In this document: piece by piece, positions 51,340 through 60,273 of the stretch
Position numbering within the stretch: the first letter of the stretch is position 1
Layout: every line of letters begins with the position of its first letter
NCBI RefSeq assembly: GCF_945980375.1
Contig: NZ_CAMFQO010000004.1
Coordinates: forward strand, 1-64,000
DNA from: an uncultured Eubacterium sp.
GTDB taxonomy: Bacteria > Bacillota > Clostridia > Oscillospirales > Acutalibacteraceae
DNA: 64,000 nucleotides
Reading direction: 5' to 3'
Program-made: the position numbers and the translations under genes
The notes under the pieces: model-generated
Told to the model about the DNA's origin: nothing
Database searches by the model: none
Seen by the model: the letters and a program-made list of their open reading frames with translations, nothing else

Positions 51340-54300
51340 TTAATTAAAGTTGATAGCAACCTCATTGTTGCTCAACAATGTTATTCTGTCGCCGTTAGCG
51401 TCAAAGTATATAATGTAAGCCTTTGCCGATACGGAGCTGATGTTTGCAGCTTTTTCAACATTAACCTTGAATGTATACTCATTTCTTGATGTCTTGTTGT
51501 TAGACTTAAAGTTGTATACTGTACCGCCGGCAGTGGCCTTGATACCCCACTCAACAATTTGTGCATTGTCCGGAACAAAGAACTTGCAGTTGAATGCGGC
51601 AATATCCTTTGTATCGTTACTGTCATGATACGAGCCTGTTACACCAACACTTGCTGTTGGGGTAAAGTCATTAGGAAGCTCGTATACATAAATGTCAGAG
51701 TTGTGAGGAGCATAGAACTCGTCGGTCTTGAAATAGGTGAGAAGCTTGGTCTTTGCCTCGTCCTGAGTAACATCGGTAACTGCCCCTGAATACATTCCGT
51801 AGTATGTGCTCGAGCCGTAAAGCTTTACAAAACTGTCGTAGTTGTACTTTCTTACACCGCCGTCGCCAAAGTTCTTAAAGTGGATTCCGCACTTATGTGC
51901 ATCTGCATCTTCAACATTGAAATTGTACTGTGCACGAACGGTGATTTCACCGCCGTTTGCAAGACCTTTAACCTCTGTCTTGTCCCAAGCAATTGCTGTG
52001 TAGAACGGAATTGCAGGGATTGCAACATCACTTGTTGCAAATGAAATACCGGGCTCAAGATATTTTATGGCAACGAGGTTATTGTTTCTGCCCATAAATA
52101 CAACCTTGGTTATATTCTTCTGTGATGTGCTGTTTTCTGCAAGGTGAGCAATAACCGATATATTCTCTGTAACTACAAGTGAAAGTGTATTTTCGCCTGT
52201 TCTTACATAAGATATAACCTCGTTATCGTTGCCTACTCTATTTTTGATTTCCCACTTTTCAACATCGCCGTCGGAAACGGTGAGTTCGACAGTATCTCCG
52301 TATTTTTTATCGATTACTTGTGCATCGCCTACTGGCGTACCGTTCTGTGATTTGGTAAAGGTAATTGTAACACTTGATGAAATAAGCGAGCTGATTGCTG
52401 TAAGGAGCTCTGCTGCAAGTGAGTTAACGTCGTCTTCTGTTGTTGGAACAACATTCTTTATTCTGTTATATTCATCAGAAAGATTTTGATACGTGTCTGC
52501 AACATATTTGCCATCAGCATTGCCGACGTTGAGTATATTTTCAGCCTGTGTCTTTGCAGAATCAAGTGCCGATGTATCAAGGAGAACATGACCGCAGTAC
52601 TGACAATGACCTGTGCCGTCGTCGGTGTGAGCCTCTTCAACATTCAATTTGTCACATCTTGAACAGGTCTTAATATGCTTTGTGTAATCCTTAAATGCGT
52701 ATTTAGGATCGTGGTTATCCGGGTCAATTGCACCGAATTCCAAACCGCAGACAGTACATACAGCCTTGGCAGTACAAGTAGCAGTACCTGTACACGATTC
52801 AGCATTACTTACCTCTTTTATAATTATATCAGAGGTTACAACATCATCTGCTGTATATGTTGTTGGCCAAGAGAATCTAACATGCTTGCCCTCATCAATA
52901 AAGATTGGATCATCGTTATGAGTTTGGGGTGCACTGTTGCTTGGAAATGCACCTATTTTTGAACCGTACTCAATAACCCTATTTTCAATTACATTATTTG
53001 TTTGTGTGCGGAAAGACACAGTTACTTTCTTAAGTTTAAGATTATTGTAAGCTGTATCAACTGCAGCTATCAAGCTATCCATATCGTTTGCAGCATCTAT
53101 TACTGCTTGCTCCGTGTTAGCATCATAATCATACAATGATGGATCAAAAGCGAACATCTTATAAATAGCATTGTAGTATGCATTTAATGTGGTAGTATCA
53201 TAAATTGAATCATCAAATGTAGACAAGAAACTGTTTACTGAATTAACCTTATCAATTATTTTCTTGTAATTAAGAACATAAATTGATTTACCACTAACAG
53301 AACCTGTTGTATGAACTTGAGGTGTGCCCTCGTCGGTACCAACCTTATATTCAAAAGTTGGGTTTATTTTCTTATAGCTTTCAGAAAAATCTCCGCCTTT
53401 ATACTGCATTATGTTAGCATAGTAGCCTGTTTCACCTTGCTTATAGTAGGAACCTACACTTGAATTGTCCGAATAAACTTCCTGCGTTCCTCTTTCATTA
53501 AGTATATACTGAACGTTATTTCTGCCGTCAGTACCCTGCCATTTTGTATTTTTAATTGCTAATACGTTTGCACCATCGACAATTCTGCAATAGTATGAAC
53601 GAACATTGCTCCAACCGTAGTTCCATGGTTTATCATAACCTGTAATAGCGAAGCCAATTGGAAATTGAGGCACTGTATTTCCATTGTATAAAAGTACAGT
53701 ATTACCATAAAAAATATGAGATTTAAGATAAATCTTATCTTTACCTTCTGCACTTACTGGTGTGGATAAATACGCCTCTTGCATGTTGTTAGGAGCATAC
53801 AACACATTCTTGTACGAATTATTGTAGTAATTCTCTTCAATGTAATCACTATCATCTGAGAATGAGCCGTACTTTGTGGCTTCATATGCAGTAAAATTAC
53901 GGTCGGAAAAATCATAAATTGTAACTGAAGCTGTAGTATTTGAACACGTTATGGTTGTATCTGACCAGCCGTTTGTACCTCCTGATTCGCCTGCTTTTGA
54001 AAGCATAAATACAATTGTTGCTGTTGATTTACCTGCTTTTTTTGCTGCAACAATCGCAGGTCCCAAATCCACAGTCCTGTCAGAATTATCATTTTTTATT
54101 GTAGGATATGATGCTATGTGCTTTAATCCCCAATAGGTTTTTGCACGAGAAATATGAGCACCATCATCTTTTGACCATATATCTGCAAAAGTTGCACGAC
54201 GACCACCTGCAGCGAAAGAATCCACGTTTGCCGTAGGATAATATACAGATACACCCAATGATTCTGTTTCTTTAAGGTTAATTTTGAACGTATATGTAGC

Positions 54301-54567
54301 ACTTATTCTTTTAGCCTCTGTATAGTTTATACCACTAATGTTAAATGTAACGTATCCAACAGAGAAGTTACTATTTTGTGAGTCATTAACCAAGTCAAAA
54401 GTATTTGTTCCTGTTCTGTTGCTAGAAGCATACAAGCCGTAATAGCTCCTGTTTATAGTAGTATTTGACGTTGCTGCGCCTACAGTTATTGCGGAAAACG
54501 GCAATGATGTTGCTATCATTACTACGGCAATTATGCATGCAAGTGATCTTCTAAAAAACTTTTTCAT
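51340..54567 (-). CDS. Large secreted/surface protein with FIVAR-like and Cys-pair domains
   Basis: 1075 aa from ATG 54567 (GGAGGAAGG site upstream). A clear signal peptide 'MKKFFRRSLACIIAVVMIAT ... VGAATS' is present. Residues about 30-450 are beta-rich without a motif I recognise. 'ALDSAKTQAENILNVGNADG' with 'YQNLSDEYNRIKNVVPTTED' is a FIVAR-type helical domain. Two CxxC-rich segments (about 615-670: 'CTAKAVCTVCG', 'CSRCDK', 'CQYCG') look like bacterial Ig-associated zinc-binding or 'Cys-pair' repeats of gut Clostridia surface proteins. No LPXTG, dockerin or SLH is visible, so attachment is unexplained. It is flanked by palindromic repeat arrays on both sides. Confidence 0.85.
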   Translation of the reverse strand: MKKFFRRSLACIIAVVMIATSLPFSAITVGAATSNTTINRSYYGLYASSNRTGTNTFDLVNDSQNSNFSVGYVTFNISGINYTEAKRISATYTFKINLKETESLGVSVYYPTANVDSFAAGGRRATFADIWSKDDGAHISRAKTYWGLKHIASYPTIKNDNSDRTVDLGPAIVAAKKAGKSTATIVFMLSKAGESGGTNGWSDTTITCSNTTASVTIYDFSDRNFTAYEATKYGSFSDDSDYIEENYYNNSYKNVLYAPNNMQEAYLSTPVSAEGKDKIYLKSHIFYGNTVLLYNGNTVPQFPIGFAITGYDKPWNYGWSNVRSYYCRIVDGANVLAIKNTKWQGTDGRNNVQYILNERGTQEVYSDNSSVGSYYKQGETGYYANIMQYKGGDFSESYKKINPTFEYKVGTDEGTPQVHTTGSVSGKSIYVLNYKKIIDKVNSVNSFLSTFDDSIYDTTTLNAYYNAIYKMFAFDPSLYDYDANTEQAVIDAANDMDSLIAAVDTAYNNLKLKKVTVSFRTQTNNVIENRVIEYGSKIGAFPSNSAPQTHNDDPIFIDEGKHVRFSWPTTYTADDVVTSDIIIKEVSNAESCTGTATCTAKAVCTVCGLEFGAIDPDNHDPKYAFKDYTKHIKTCSRCDKLNVEEAHTDDGTGHCQYCGHVLLDTSALDSAKTQAENILNVGNADGKYVADTYQNLSDEYNRIKNVVPTTEDDVNSLAAELLTAISSLISSSVTITFTKSQNGTPVGDAQVIDKKYGDTVELTVSDGDVEKWEIKNRVGNDNEVISYVRTGENTLSLVVTENISVIAHLAENSTSQKNITKVVFMGRNNNLVAIKYLEPGISFATSDVAIPAIPFYTAIAWDKTEVKGLANGGEITVRAQYNFNVEDADAHKCGIHFKNFGDGGVRKYNYDSFVKLYGSSTYYGMYSGAVTDVTQDEAKTKLLTYFKTDEFYAPHNSDIYVYELPNDFTPTASVGVTGSYHDSNDTKDIAAFNCKFFVPDNAQIVEWGIKATAGGTVYNFKSNNKTSRNEYTFKVNVEKAANISSVSAKAYIIYFDANGDRITLLSNNEVAINFN

Positions 54568-54793
54568 AAAAACCTTCCTCCAAAAATTTATTTGAAGCAA
54601 ACCACAGCTATGGTGCAAATGGGTATAGTTATAGCATAGGTTTCCATATACTGTAATTTTATCATAATATGCAAGTTATAGCAACAAAATTTTTTCAAAA
54701 AAGTGACTATTTATTAACAAAAAATTTATAATTTATTGTGCAAAATAACAATAGTTTAACAAAGAATTAAGTTGAGCAGTTGTGTTGTTGGTT

Positions 54794-55210
54794 TATCCCC
54801 AAGGTTGTTTTATCCCCTCCGAGTGCTTCGCACCCACCTCCCCTTACAATAAGGGGAGGCAAAATTCGTTACAGGAACGTTCACGTGGCTCCCCTTGAAG
54901 CAAGGGGAGCTGTTGAGCACAGCGAAACTGAGGGGATTTACCTTTTATCCCCTCAGTCGTCATAAATGACGACAGCGTCTCGCCTCCCGGCTCGGTCGGT
55001 GCTTCTGCACTTTCGTGCAGAGGTCTCCACCGGAGACCCGCACCCCTTACAATAAGGGGAGGCAGAATTTGTTGCAGGATCGTTCGTGTGGCTCCCCTTG
55101 AAGCAAGGGGAGCTGTTGAGCACAGCGAAACTGAGGGGATTTACCTATTTACCTTTTATCCCCTCAGTCGTCATAAATGACGACAGCTCCCCTTACAATA
55201 ATGGGAGCCG
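54794..55210. repeat. Palindromic repeat array 2
   Basis: Opens with TTATCCCCAAGGTTGTTTT, the same left edge as array 1, and is in the same orientation. It contains about five units of the ATCCCCTC(AGTC)...GACAGCTCCCC/GGGGAGCC family in alternating orientation, including a second copy of the 65-bp nested palindrome (54976-55040) and two copies of the inverted unit GGCTCCCCTTGAAGC...CTGAGGGGAT. The last unit ends at the 3' end of the DUF559 gene. The ORFs at 54780-54965 and 55086-55274 are translations of the repeat. Confidence 0.9.
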
Positions 55211-55222
55211 ATATAGTATGGA

Positions 55223-55582
55223 TTATTTCATTCTTTGTTTAACGAGTGAATCGATTTTGTCGCAAACACCGTAAAAGTTTGAATTGATTTCGTAATTACT
55301 TACACGCAAAACAAGCAAACCGAACTGCTGCAAATACACTGTTCTGGCATCATCATACATTTTGCCCGACAGTTCATAGTGCTGTGAGCCGTCGATTTCC
55401 ACAACGAGCTTTGCTGATGAACAATAAAAATCAACAATATATTTTCCCAAAACCTTTTGTCTTGAGAACTTAACAGGATAGTCCCTAAGAAAATCGTACC
55501 ACAAATGACGTTCCTCATTTGTCATATTCTTTCGCAATTCCCGTGCGTTTTGCACGAGGGAAGGATTATACTTTCTATCCAT
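55223..55582 (-). CDS. DUF559 PD-(D/E)XK nuclease-like protein
   Basis: 119 aa, full length for DUF559. 'NARELRKNMTNEERHLWYDFLRDYPVKFSRQ' precedes the nuclease motif 'GKYIVDFYCSSAKLVVEIDGSQHYE', with the catalytic D (IVDFYC) and E-x-DG of the Vsr-like fold. It stands between two same-orientation copies of the palindromic repeat. Its ribosome site (AAAAGG of GGGGATAAAAGGTACAAAACTATG) lies inside the upstream copy. Homologues of Vsr cut DNA; the role of DUF559 is not established. The tight embedding suggests the gene and repeat move or act together (inference). Confidence 0.85.
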   Translation of the reverse strand: MDRKYNPSLVQNARELRKNMTNEERHLWYDFLRDYPVKFSRQKVLGKYIVDFYCSSAKLVVEIDGSQHYELSGKMYDDARTVYLQQFGLLVLRVSNYEINSNFYGVCDKIDSLVKQRMK

Positions 55583-55589
55583 AGTTTTG

Positions 55590-55646
55590 TACCTTTTATC
55601 CCCTCAGTCACCTGCGGTGACAGCTCCCCTTACAATAAGGGGAGGC
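55590..55646. repeat. Dispersed palindromic repeat, single copy upstream of DUF559 gene
   Basis: ACCTTTTATCCCCTCAGTCACCTGCGGTGACAGCTCCCCTTACAATAAGGGGAGGC. Direct orientation relative to the last unit of array 2, on the other side of the DUF559 gene. On the minus strand it follows gpmI by 9 bases, where its hairpins could end that transcript. Confidence 0.88.
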
Positions 55647-55654
55647 AGAACGGT

Positions 55655-57187
55655 TTACTTTATTATTGATGTGCCGGTCATTTCTGCAGGTTGCGGCATA
55701 CCCATTGCCTTGAGCATTGTAGGAACGATGTCGGAAAGCTTGCCGCCCTCACGGAGTTCAACATCACCGCAATTACAAACGATGAACGGTACCTCGTTTG
55801 TTGTGTGTGCAGTAAACGGTGAGCCGTCGGGCTCTTTCATTTGGTCGGCATTGCCGTGGTCTGCTGTAATGAACAATGTGCCGCCGTTATCCATAACTGC
55901 CTGATAGAGTGAGCCGACGCAATCGTCAACCGCCTCAACAGCCTTTACTGCGGCATCAAACACACCTGTATGGCCAACCATATCGCAGTTTGCAAAGTTT
56001 ACGATAACAACATCATACTTACCGGAGCGCACTGCTTCATTAAGCTTTTCGGACACAAGATATGCAGACATTTCAGGCTGAAGGTCGTATGTTGCAACCT
56101 TTGGTGACGGAATCAAAATTCTATCCTCGCCCTCATTAACTGCCTCAACACCGCCGTTAAAGAAGAAGGTTACGTGAGCATACTTTTCGGTTTCTGCAAT
56201 ACGAAGCTGAGTCATACCGTTATTTGCGAGGTATTCGCCAAAGGTATTTTTAAGTGACTGCGGCTTAAATGCAACATCCACGTTAGGCATTGTTGCGTCG
56301 TACTGAGTCATACATACATAATTTACAGGGAAATACTCTCTTTCAAATCCTGCAAAGTCAGGATCAACAAAGGTACGTGTAATCTCTCTTGCTCTGTCAG
56401 GGCGGAAATTAAAGAACACAACAGAGTCGCCCGCGCTGATTCTACCCTCGTTTTCAAGAGTAACGGTAGGCAAAATAAACTCGTCGGTAAGGTTTTTGCC
56501 GTCGCCGTCAACGGTTTGATAGCTTTCCTCAATAGCGGCAACAGGATTTATATTTTGAATACCCTTGCCGAACACAACTGCATCATATGCCTTTTGAACT
56601 CTGTCCCAATTATTATCTCTATCCATTGCGTAGTATCTGCCCATAACTGTAGCAACCTTGCCTACGCCGATTTGTGCCATTTTTTCTATTGCATCGGCAA
56701 CGAAATCCTTGCCCGATGTAGGCGGAACATCTCTGCCGTCCATTATGCAGTGAAGGTAAACCTTATCCTGTCCCATTCTTTTTGCAAGCTCTACAAGTGC
56801 AAAGATGTGACTGTTGTGGCTGTGAACACCGCCGTCTGACATCAAGCCCATAAGGTGAAGCGACTTGCCGGTATCAATTGATTTTTGCACTGCGTTTTTA
56901 AGGGCTTCGTTTTCAAAAAAGTCTCCGTCCTCGATAGACTTGGTAATTCTTGTAAGCTCCTGATACACAACTCGGCCGGCACCCATATTTGTGTGACCAA
57001 CCTCCGAATTACCCATCTGACCGTCAGGCAGGCCTACATCCATACCCGACGCACCGATATATGTGAACGGATACTTTTGCATAAGCATATCAAGATTTGG
57101 CTTTTTTGCGGCCGCAACAGCATTGCCGAAATCGTTTGCGTTATGTCCGAAGCCATCCATTATACAAAGAACATTTGTCTTTTTCAT
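55655..57187 (-). CDS. gpmI: 2,3-bisphosphoglycerate-independent phosphoglycerate mutase
   Basis: 510 aa from ATG 57187 (GAAGGAGACAGAAAGT upstream); the track start adds nine residues before the site. The alkaline-phosphatase-type metal and Ser motifs are 'CIMDGFGHN', 'GNSEVGHTNMGAGR' (phospho-Ser), 'TADHGNADQM' and 'GVGKVATVMGRYYAMDRDNNW'. It interconverts 3- and 2-phosphoglycerate with Mn2+. Last gene of pgk-tpiA-gpmI. Confidence 0.96.
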   Translation of the reverse strand: MKKTNVLCIMDGFGHNANDFGNAVAAAKKPNLDMLMQKYPFTYIGASGMDVGLPDGQMGNSEVGHTNMGAGRVVYQELTRITKSIEDGDFFENEALKNAVQKSIDTGKSLHLMGLMSDGGVHSHNSHIFALVELAKRMGQDKVYLHCIMDGRDVPPTSGKDFVADAIEKMAQIGVGKVATVMGRYYAMDRDNNWDRVQKAYDAVVFGKGIQNINPVAAIEESYQTVDGDGKNLTDEFILPTVTLENEGRISAGDSVVFFNFRPDRAREITRTFVDPDFAGFEREYFPVNYVCMTQYDATMPNVDVAFKPQSLKNTFGEYLANNGMTQLRIAETEKYAHVTFFFNGGVEAVNEGEDRILIPSPKVATYDLQPEMSAYLVSEKLNEAVRSGKYDVVIVNFANCDMVGHTGVFDAAVKAVEAVDDCVGSLYQAVMDNGGTLFITADHGNADQMKEPDGSPFTAHTTNEVPFIVCNCGDVELREGGKLSDIVPTMLKAMGMPQPAEMTGTSIIK

Positions 57188-57223
57188 ACTTTCTGTCTCC
57201 TTCTTATTATCCATTTATCCTTA

Positions 57224-57254
57224 AAAATGGGCAGGTAACAACCCACCCATTTTA
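57224..57254 (-). terminator. Attenuator-like hairpin between tpiA and gpmI
   Basis: AAAATGGGTGGGT/ACCTGCCCATTTT (two mismatches) followed by TTTTTAAGG on the minus strand, four bases or so past the tpiA stop. It may reduce read-through into gpmI. Confidence 0.65.
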
Positions 57255-57260
57255 CTTTTA

Positions 57261-58028
57261 TTATTTTGAAGCTGCCTTTACGATTACAGAGAAATCGTTT
57301 GCCTTGAGTGATGCACCGCCGATAAGACCGCCGTCTACATTTTCCTTTGATGTAAGCTCGTCTGCATTGCCTGCGTTCATTGAGCCACCGTACTGAATTG
57401 TAACACCTTGTGCGGCATCCTCGCCGTATGCCTCTGCAATAGCGGCACGTACAAAGCCGTTGCCCTCGTCAGCCTGATCGGCAGTAGCTGTAACGCCTGT
57501 GCCGATTGCCCATACAGGCTCATATGCGATAACAACATTCTTAAGCTGATCTGCTGTTACATTTGTAAGAGCCATTTTTGTTTGGAATTTCAAAAGAGTT
57601 TCTGTATAGCCGAGCTCTCTTTGCTCCAATGTTTCACCAACGCAAACGATTGGCTTCAAGCCCTTTTCAAGTGCCTTAAGTGTGCGAAGGTTAACTGTTT
57701 GGTCTGTCTCGCCGAAATATGTTCTTCTTTCACTATGGCCGATTACTACATATTCAACACCAAGCTCGTTGAGCATATCTGCAGAAACCTCACCTGTGAA
57801 AGCACCGCTGTCCTTAAAGTGAACATTCTCTGCACCGATTTTGATGTTTGAGCCCTTTGCAGCCTCAACCGCTGCAGGAATATCTACGAACGGTACGCAA
57901 AGTACAACCTCACAATCCGCATCTGCAACAAGCGGCTTCATTTCGTTAATCAAAGCTGTTGTCTGTGCAGGTGTGTTATTCATTTTCCAGTTGCCTGCAA
58001 TAATGGCTTTTCTTTTTGCTTTATTCAT
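57261..58028 (-). CDS. tpiA: Triosephosphate isomerase
   Basis: 255 aa. 'AGNWKMNNT' (N and K of the active site), 'YVVIGHSERRTYF' (catalytic His), 'VIAYEPVWAIGTG' (catalytic Glu), and 'YGGSMNAGNADEL' (phosphate loop) are intact. It interconverts DHAP and glyceraldehyde 3-phosphate. 24 bases downstream of pgk in the same operon. Confidence 0.97.
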   Translation of the reverse strand: MNKAKRKAIIAGNWKMNNTPAQTTALINEMKPLVADADCEVVLCVPFVDIPAAVEAAKGSNIKIGAENVHFKDSGAFTGEVSADMLNELGVEYVVIGHSERRTYFGETDQTVNLRTLKALEKGLKPIVCVGETLEQRELGYTETLLKFQTKMALTNVTADQLKNVVIAYEPVWAIGTGVTATADQADEGNGFVRAAIAEAYGEDAAQGVTIQYGGSMNAGNADELTSKENVDGGLIGGASLKANDFSVIVKAASK

Positions 58029-58052
58029 TACTGTATACCTCTTTTGTAAAAA

Positions 58053-59252
58053 TTAATCTTTATCCTGAAGTGCTGCGATACCCGGAAGCTCCTTGCCCTC
58101 AAGGAACTCAAGCGATGCACCGCCGCCTGTTGAAATGTGGCTCATCTTATCTGCAAAGCCAAGCTTTGTTACAGCTGCAACCGAATCACCGCCGCCGATG
58201 ATTGATACTGCGCCTGATTCTGCAACTGCATTTGCAACTGCGATTGTACCTGCTGCAAAGTTCTCCCACTCTGAAACGCCCATAGGACCGTTCCAGATAA
58301 CTGTGCCTGCACCTTTAACTGCGTCAACAAACAATTCCATCGACTTTGGTCCGATATCAAGGCCCATCCAGCCGTCAGGAATTTCGTCTGAATTAACTAT
58401 CATTGCTTCTGTGTTGGCATCGTATTCCTTGCCAACCTTGTTGTCAACAGGAATAAGGAAGTTTACGCCCTTTTCCTTAGCATCAGCCATCATCTGACCT
58501 GCCTTTTCAACCCAATCAGCCTCAAGAAGAGAATCACCGATTGAATGACCAAGGTACTTCATAAATGTGTAAGCCATACCACCGCCGATGATGATAGTGT
58601 CGCACTTATCAATCAAGTTTGAAATAACACCGATTTTATCCGACACCTTGGCACCGCCGAGAATAGCAACGAGAGGTCTCTTTGGATTAGCAAGAGCTCC
58701 GCCCATAAATTTAATTTCCTTTTGGATAAGGTATCCGCAAACTGCAGGAAGATATGCAGCAACGCCTGTTGTTGAGCAGTGTGCTCTGTGTGCTGTGCCG
58801 AAAGCGTCATTTACAAATACATCTGCAAGTGAAGCAAGCTCCTTGGAGAAATTCTCCTCGTTCTTTGTTTCTTCTTTTCTGTATCTAACGTTTTCAAGAA
58901 GCATAACCTCGCCGTCCTTAAGCTCGGCTGCAAGCTTCTTTGCGTTTTCGCCTACTACCTCAGGATCTTCTGCGAGCTTAACCTCTGTGCCGAGGTATTC
59001 GGAAAGCTTCTTTGCAACAGGAGCAAGACTGAATTCAGGCTTGTATTCTCCCTTTGGTCTGCCAAGATGTGAGCAAAGAATAACCTTTGCGCCCTGCTCC
59101 ATCAAATACTTTATTGTAGGCAATGCCGCAACAATTCTTTTATCGTTTGTGATTTCACCGTCCATAAGAGGAACGTTAAAATCGCATCGAGCAAGAACTC
59201 TTTTGCCCTTAACATCAATATCTTCTATTGTCTTTTTATTGAGTGCTTCCAT
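58053..59252 (-). CDS. pgk: Phosphoglycerate kinase
   Basis: 399 aa from ATG 59252 (AAGGAGAAAAAAT); the track start 19 residues earlier is in the promoter region. The family start '[20 protein letters not shown]', the substrate site '[10 protein letters not shown]' and the C-terminal nucleotide loop '[20 protein letters not shown]' are all present. It makes ATP from 1,3-bisphosphoglycerate. First gene of the glycolytic operon; gapA and eno are not in this window. Confidence 0.97.
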   Translation of the reverse strand: MEALNKKTIEDIDVKGKRVLARCDFNVPLMDGEITNDKRIVAALPTIKYLMEQGAKVILCSHLGRPKGEYKPEFSLAPVAKKLSEYLGTEVKLAEDPEVVGENAKKLAAELKDGEVMLLENVRYRKEETKNEENFSKELASLADVFVNDAFGTAHRAHCSTTGVAAYLPAVCGYLIQKEIKFMGGALANPKRPLVAILGGAKVSDKIGVISNLIDKCDTIIIGGGMAYTFMKYLGHSIGDSLLEADWVEKAGQMMADAKEKGVNFLIPVDNKVGKEYDANTEAMIVNSDEIPDGWMGLDIGPKSMELFVDAVKGAGTVIWNGPMGVSEWENFAAGTIAVANAVAESGAVSIIGGGDSVAAVTKLGFADKMSHISTGGGASLEFLEGKELPGIAALQDKD

Positions 59253-59288
59253 ATTTTTTCTCCTTGTTATGAAAATTTTAACATTAAT

Positions 59289-59317
59289 ATTATACAGTAT
59301 ATTAATCAATAAATCAA
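59289..59317 (-). promoter_or_regulatory. Promoter of pgk-tpiA-gpmI
   Basis: Minus strand TTGATT (59317-59312), 17-bp spacer, TATAAT (59294-59289), 37 bp upstream of the pgk ATG. Confidence 0.8.
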
Positions 59318-59329
59318 CAAAAATGTTAA

Positions 59330-60271
59330 TTATTTAACGAATTCGGTTGTAACCTTTACAATATTCTCTGCCGAAAGGCCAAACTGCTTAAGCAAATCCT
59401 TTGCAGGACCTGAATGGCCAAACTCGTCATTTACACCTATACGCTTTACGGGAGTAGGGCAATTTTCTGCAAGGCAGGAGCAAACTGCTTCGCCCAAGCC
59501 ACCGATAACATTATGCTCTTCAACCGTAACAACCTTACCTGTTTTCTTTGCAGATGCGATAACAAGCTCCTCGTCAAGAGGCTTGATGGTTGCAATATTG
59601 ATAATCTCTGCATCAATTCCGTTTTCCGCAAGAGTCTTGCCTGCCTCGATAGCCTCTGCAACCATAAGGCCGTTGGCAATAATTGTAACATCATTACCTT
59701 CCCTGACAACCTCGCCCTTACCGATTTCAAACTTATAATCATCACTGTGAAAAACAGGAACTGCAAGTCTGCCGAATCTTAAATATACAGGACCTTCATA
59801 AGCATATGCTGCCTTTACAGCCTGCTTTGCCTCAACATCATCCGCCGGACAGATAACGACCATACCCGGAATGGAGCGCATTAACGCAAAATCCTCACAG
59901 CACTGATGGCTGGCGCCGTCCTCACCGACAGAAATACCTGCGTGAGTTGCGCCGATTTTTACGTTAAGGTGTGGATATCCGATTGAATTACGTACCTGTT
60001 CAAATGCTCTGCCTGCCGCAAACATTGCAAATGATGATGCAAAAGGAACAAGTCCCATAGTGCTCATACCTGCTGCAGCACAAATCATATTTGACTCTGC
60101 AATACCACAGTTAAAGTGTCTGTTAGGATATTCCTTTTTGAAAATACCCGTTTTTGTCGCAGCCGCAAGGTCGGCATCAAGAACGACAAGGTTATCTGCG
60201 CCGCCTGCCGCAAGCTCCTTAAGAGCATTACCGTAGCTGTCACGTGTAGCTATACATTTTACTTCACTCAT
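59330..60271 (-). CDS. Transketolase C-terminal half (subunit B)
   Basis: 313 aa. It holds the pyrimidine-binding domain ('[22 protein letters not shown]') and the C-terminal transketolase domain ('[21 protein letters not shown]'). 'HCGIAE'-equivalent Glu for TPP activation lies in 'NCGIAESNM'. With the partner upstream (3-base gap) it forms the two-subunit transketolase typical of many Clostridia. Likely role: pentose phosphate shuffling; a DXS-type synthase is less likely because of the '[11 protein letters not shown]'-type region and the subunit split. Confidence 0.93.
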   Translation of the reverse strand: MSEVKCIATRDSYGNALKELAAGGADNLVVLDADLAAATKTGIFKKEYPNRHFNCGIAESNMICAAAGMSTMGLVPFASSFAMFAAGRAFEQVRNSIGYPHLNVKIGATHAGISVGEDGASHQCCEDFALMRSIPGMVVICPADDVEAKQAVKAAYAYEGPVYLRFGRLAVPVFHSDDYKFEIGKGEVVREGNDVTIIANGLMVAEAIEAGKTLAENGIDAEIINIATIKPLDEELVIASAKKTGKVVTVEEHNVIGGLGEAVCSCLAENCPTPVKRIGVNDEFGHSGPAKDLLKQFGLSAENIVKVTTEFVK

Positions 60272-60273
60272 AC

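Noticed and set aside
54780-55274. Two further plus-strand ORFs (61 and 62 aa) before the DUF559 gene
   Set aside because: Both read through repeat units and share peptide with the ORF in array 1; no ribosome site.
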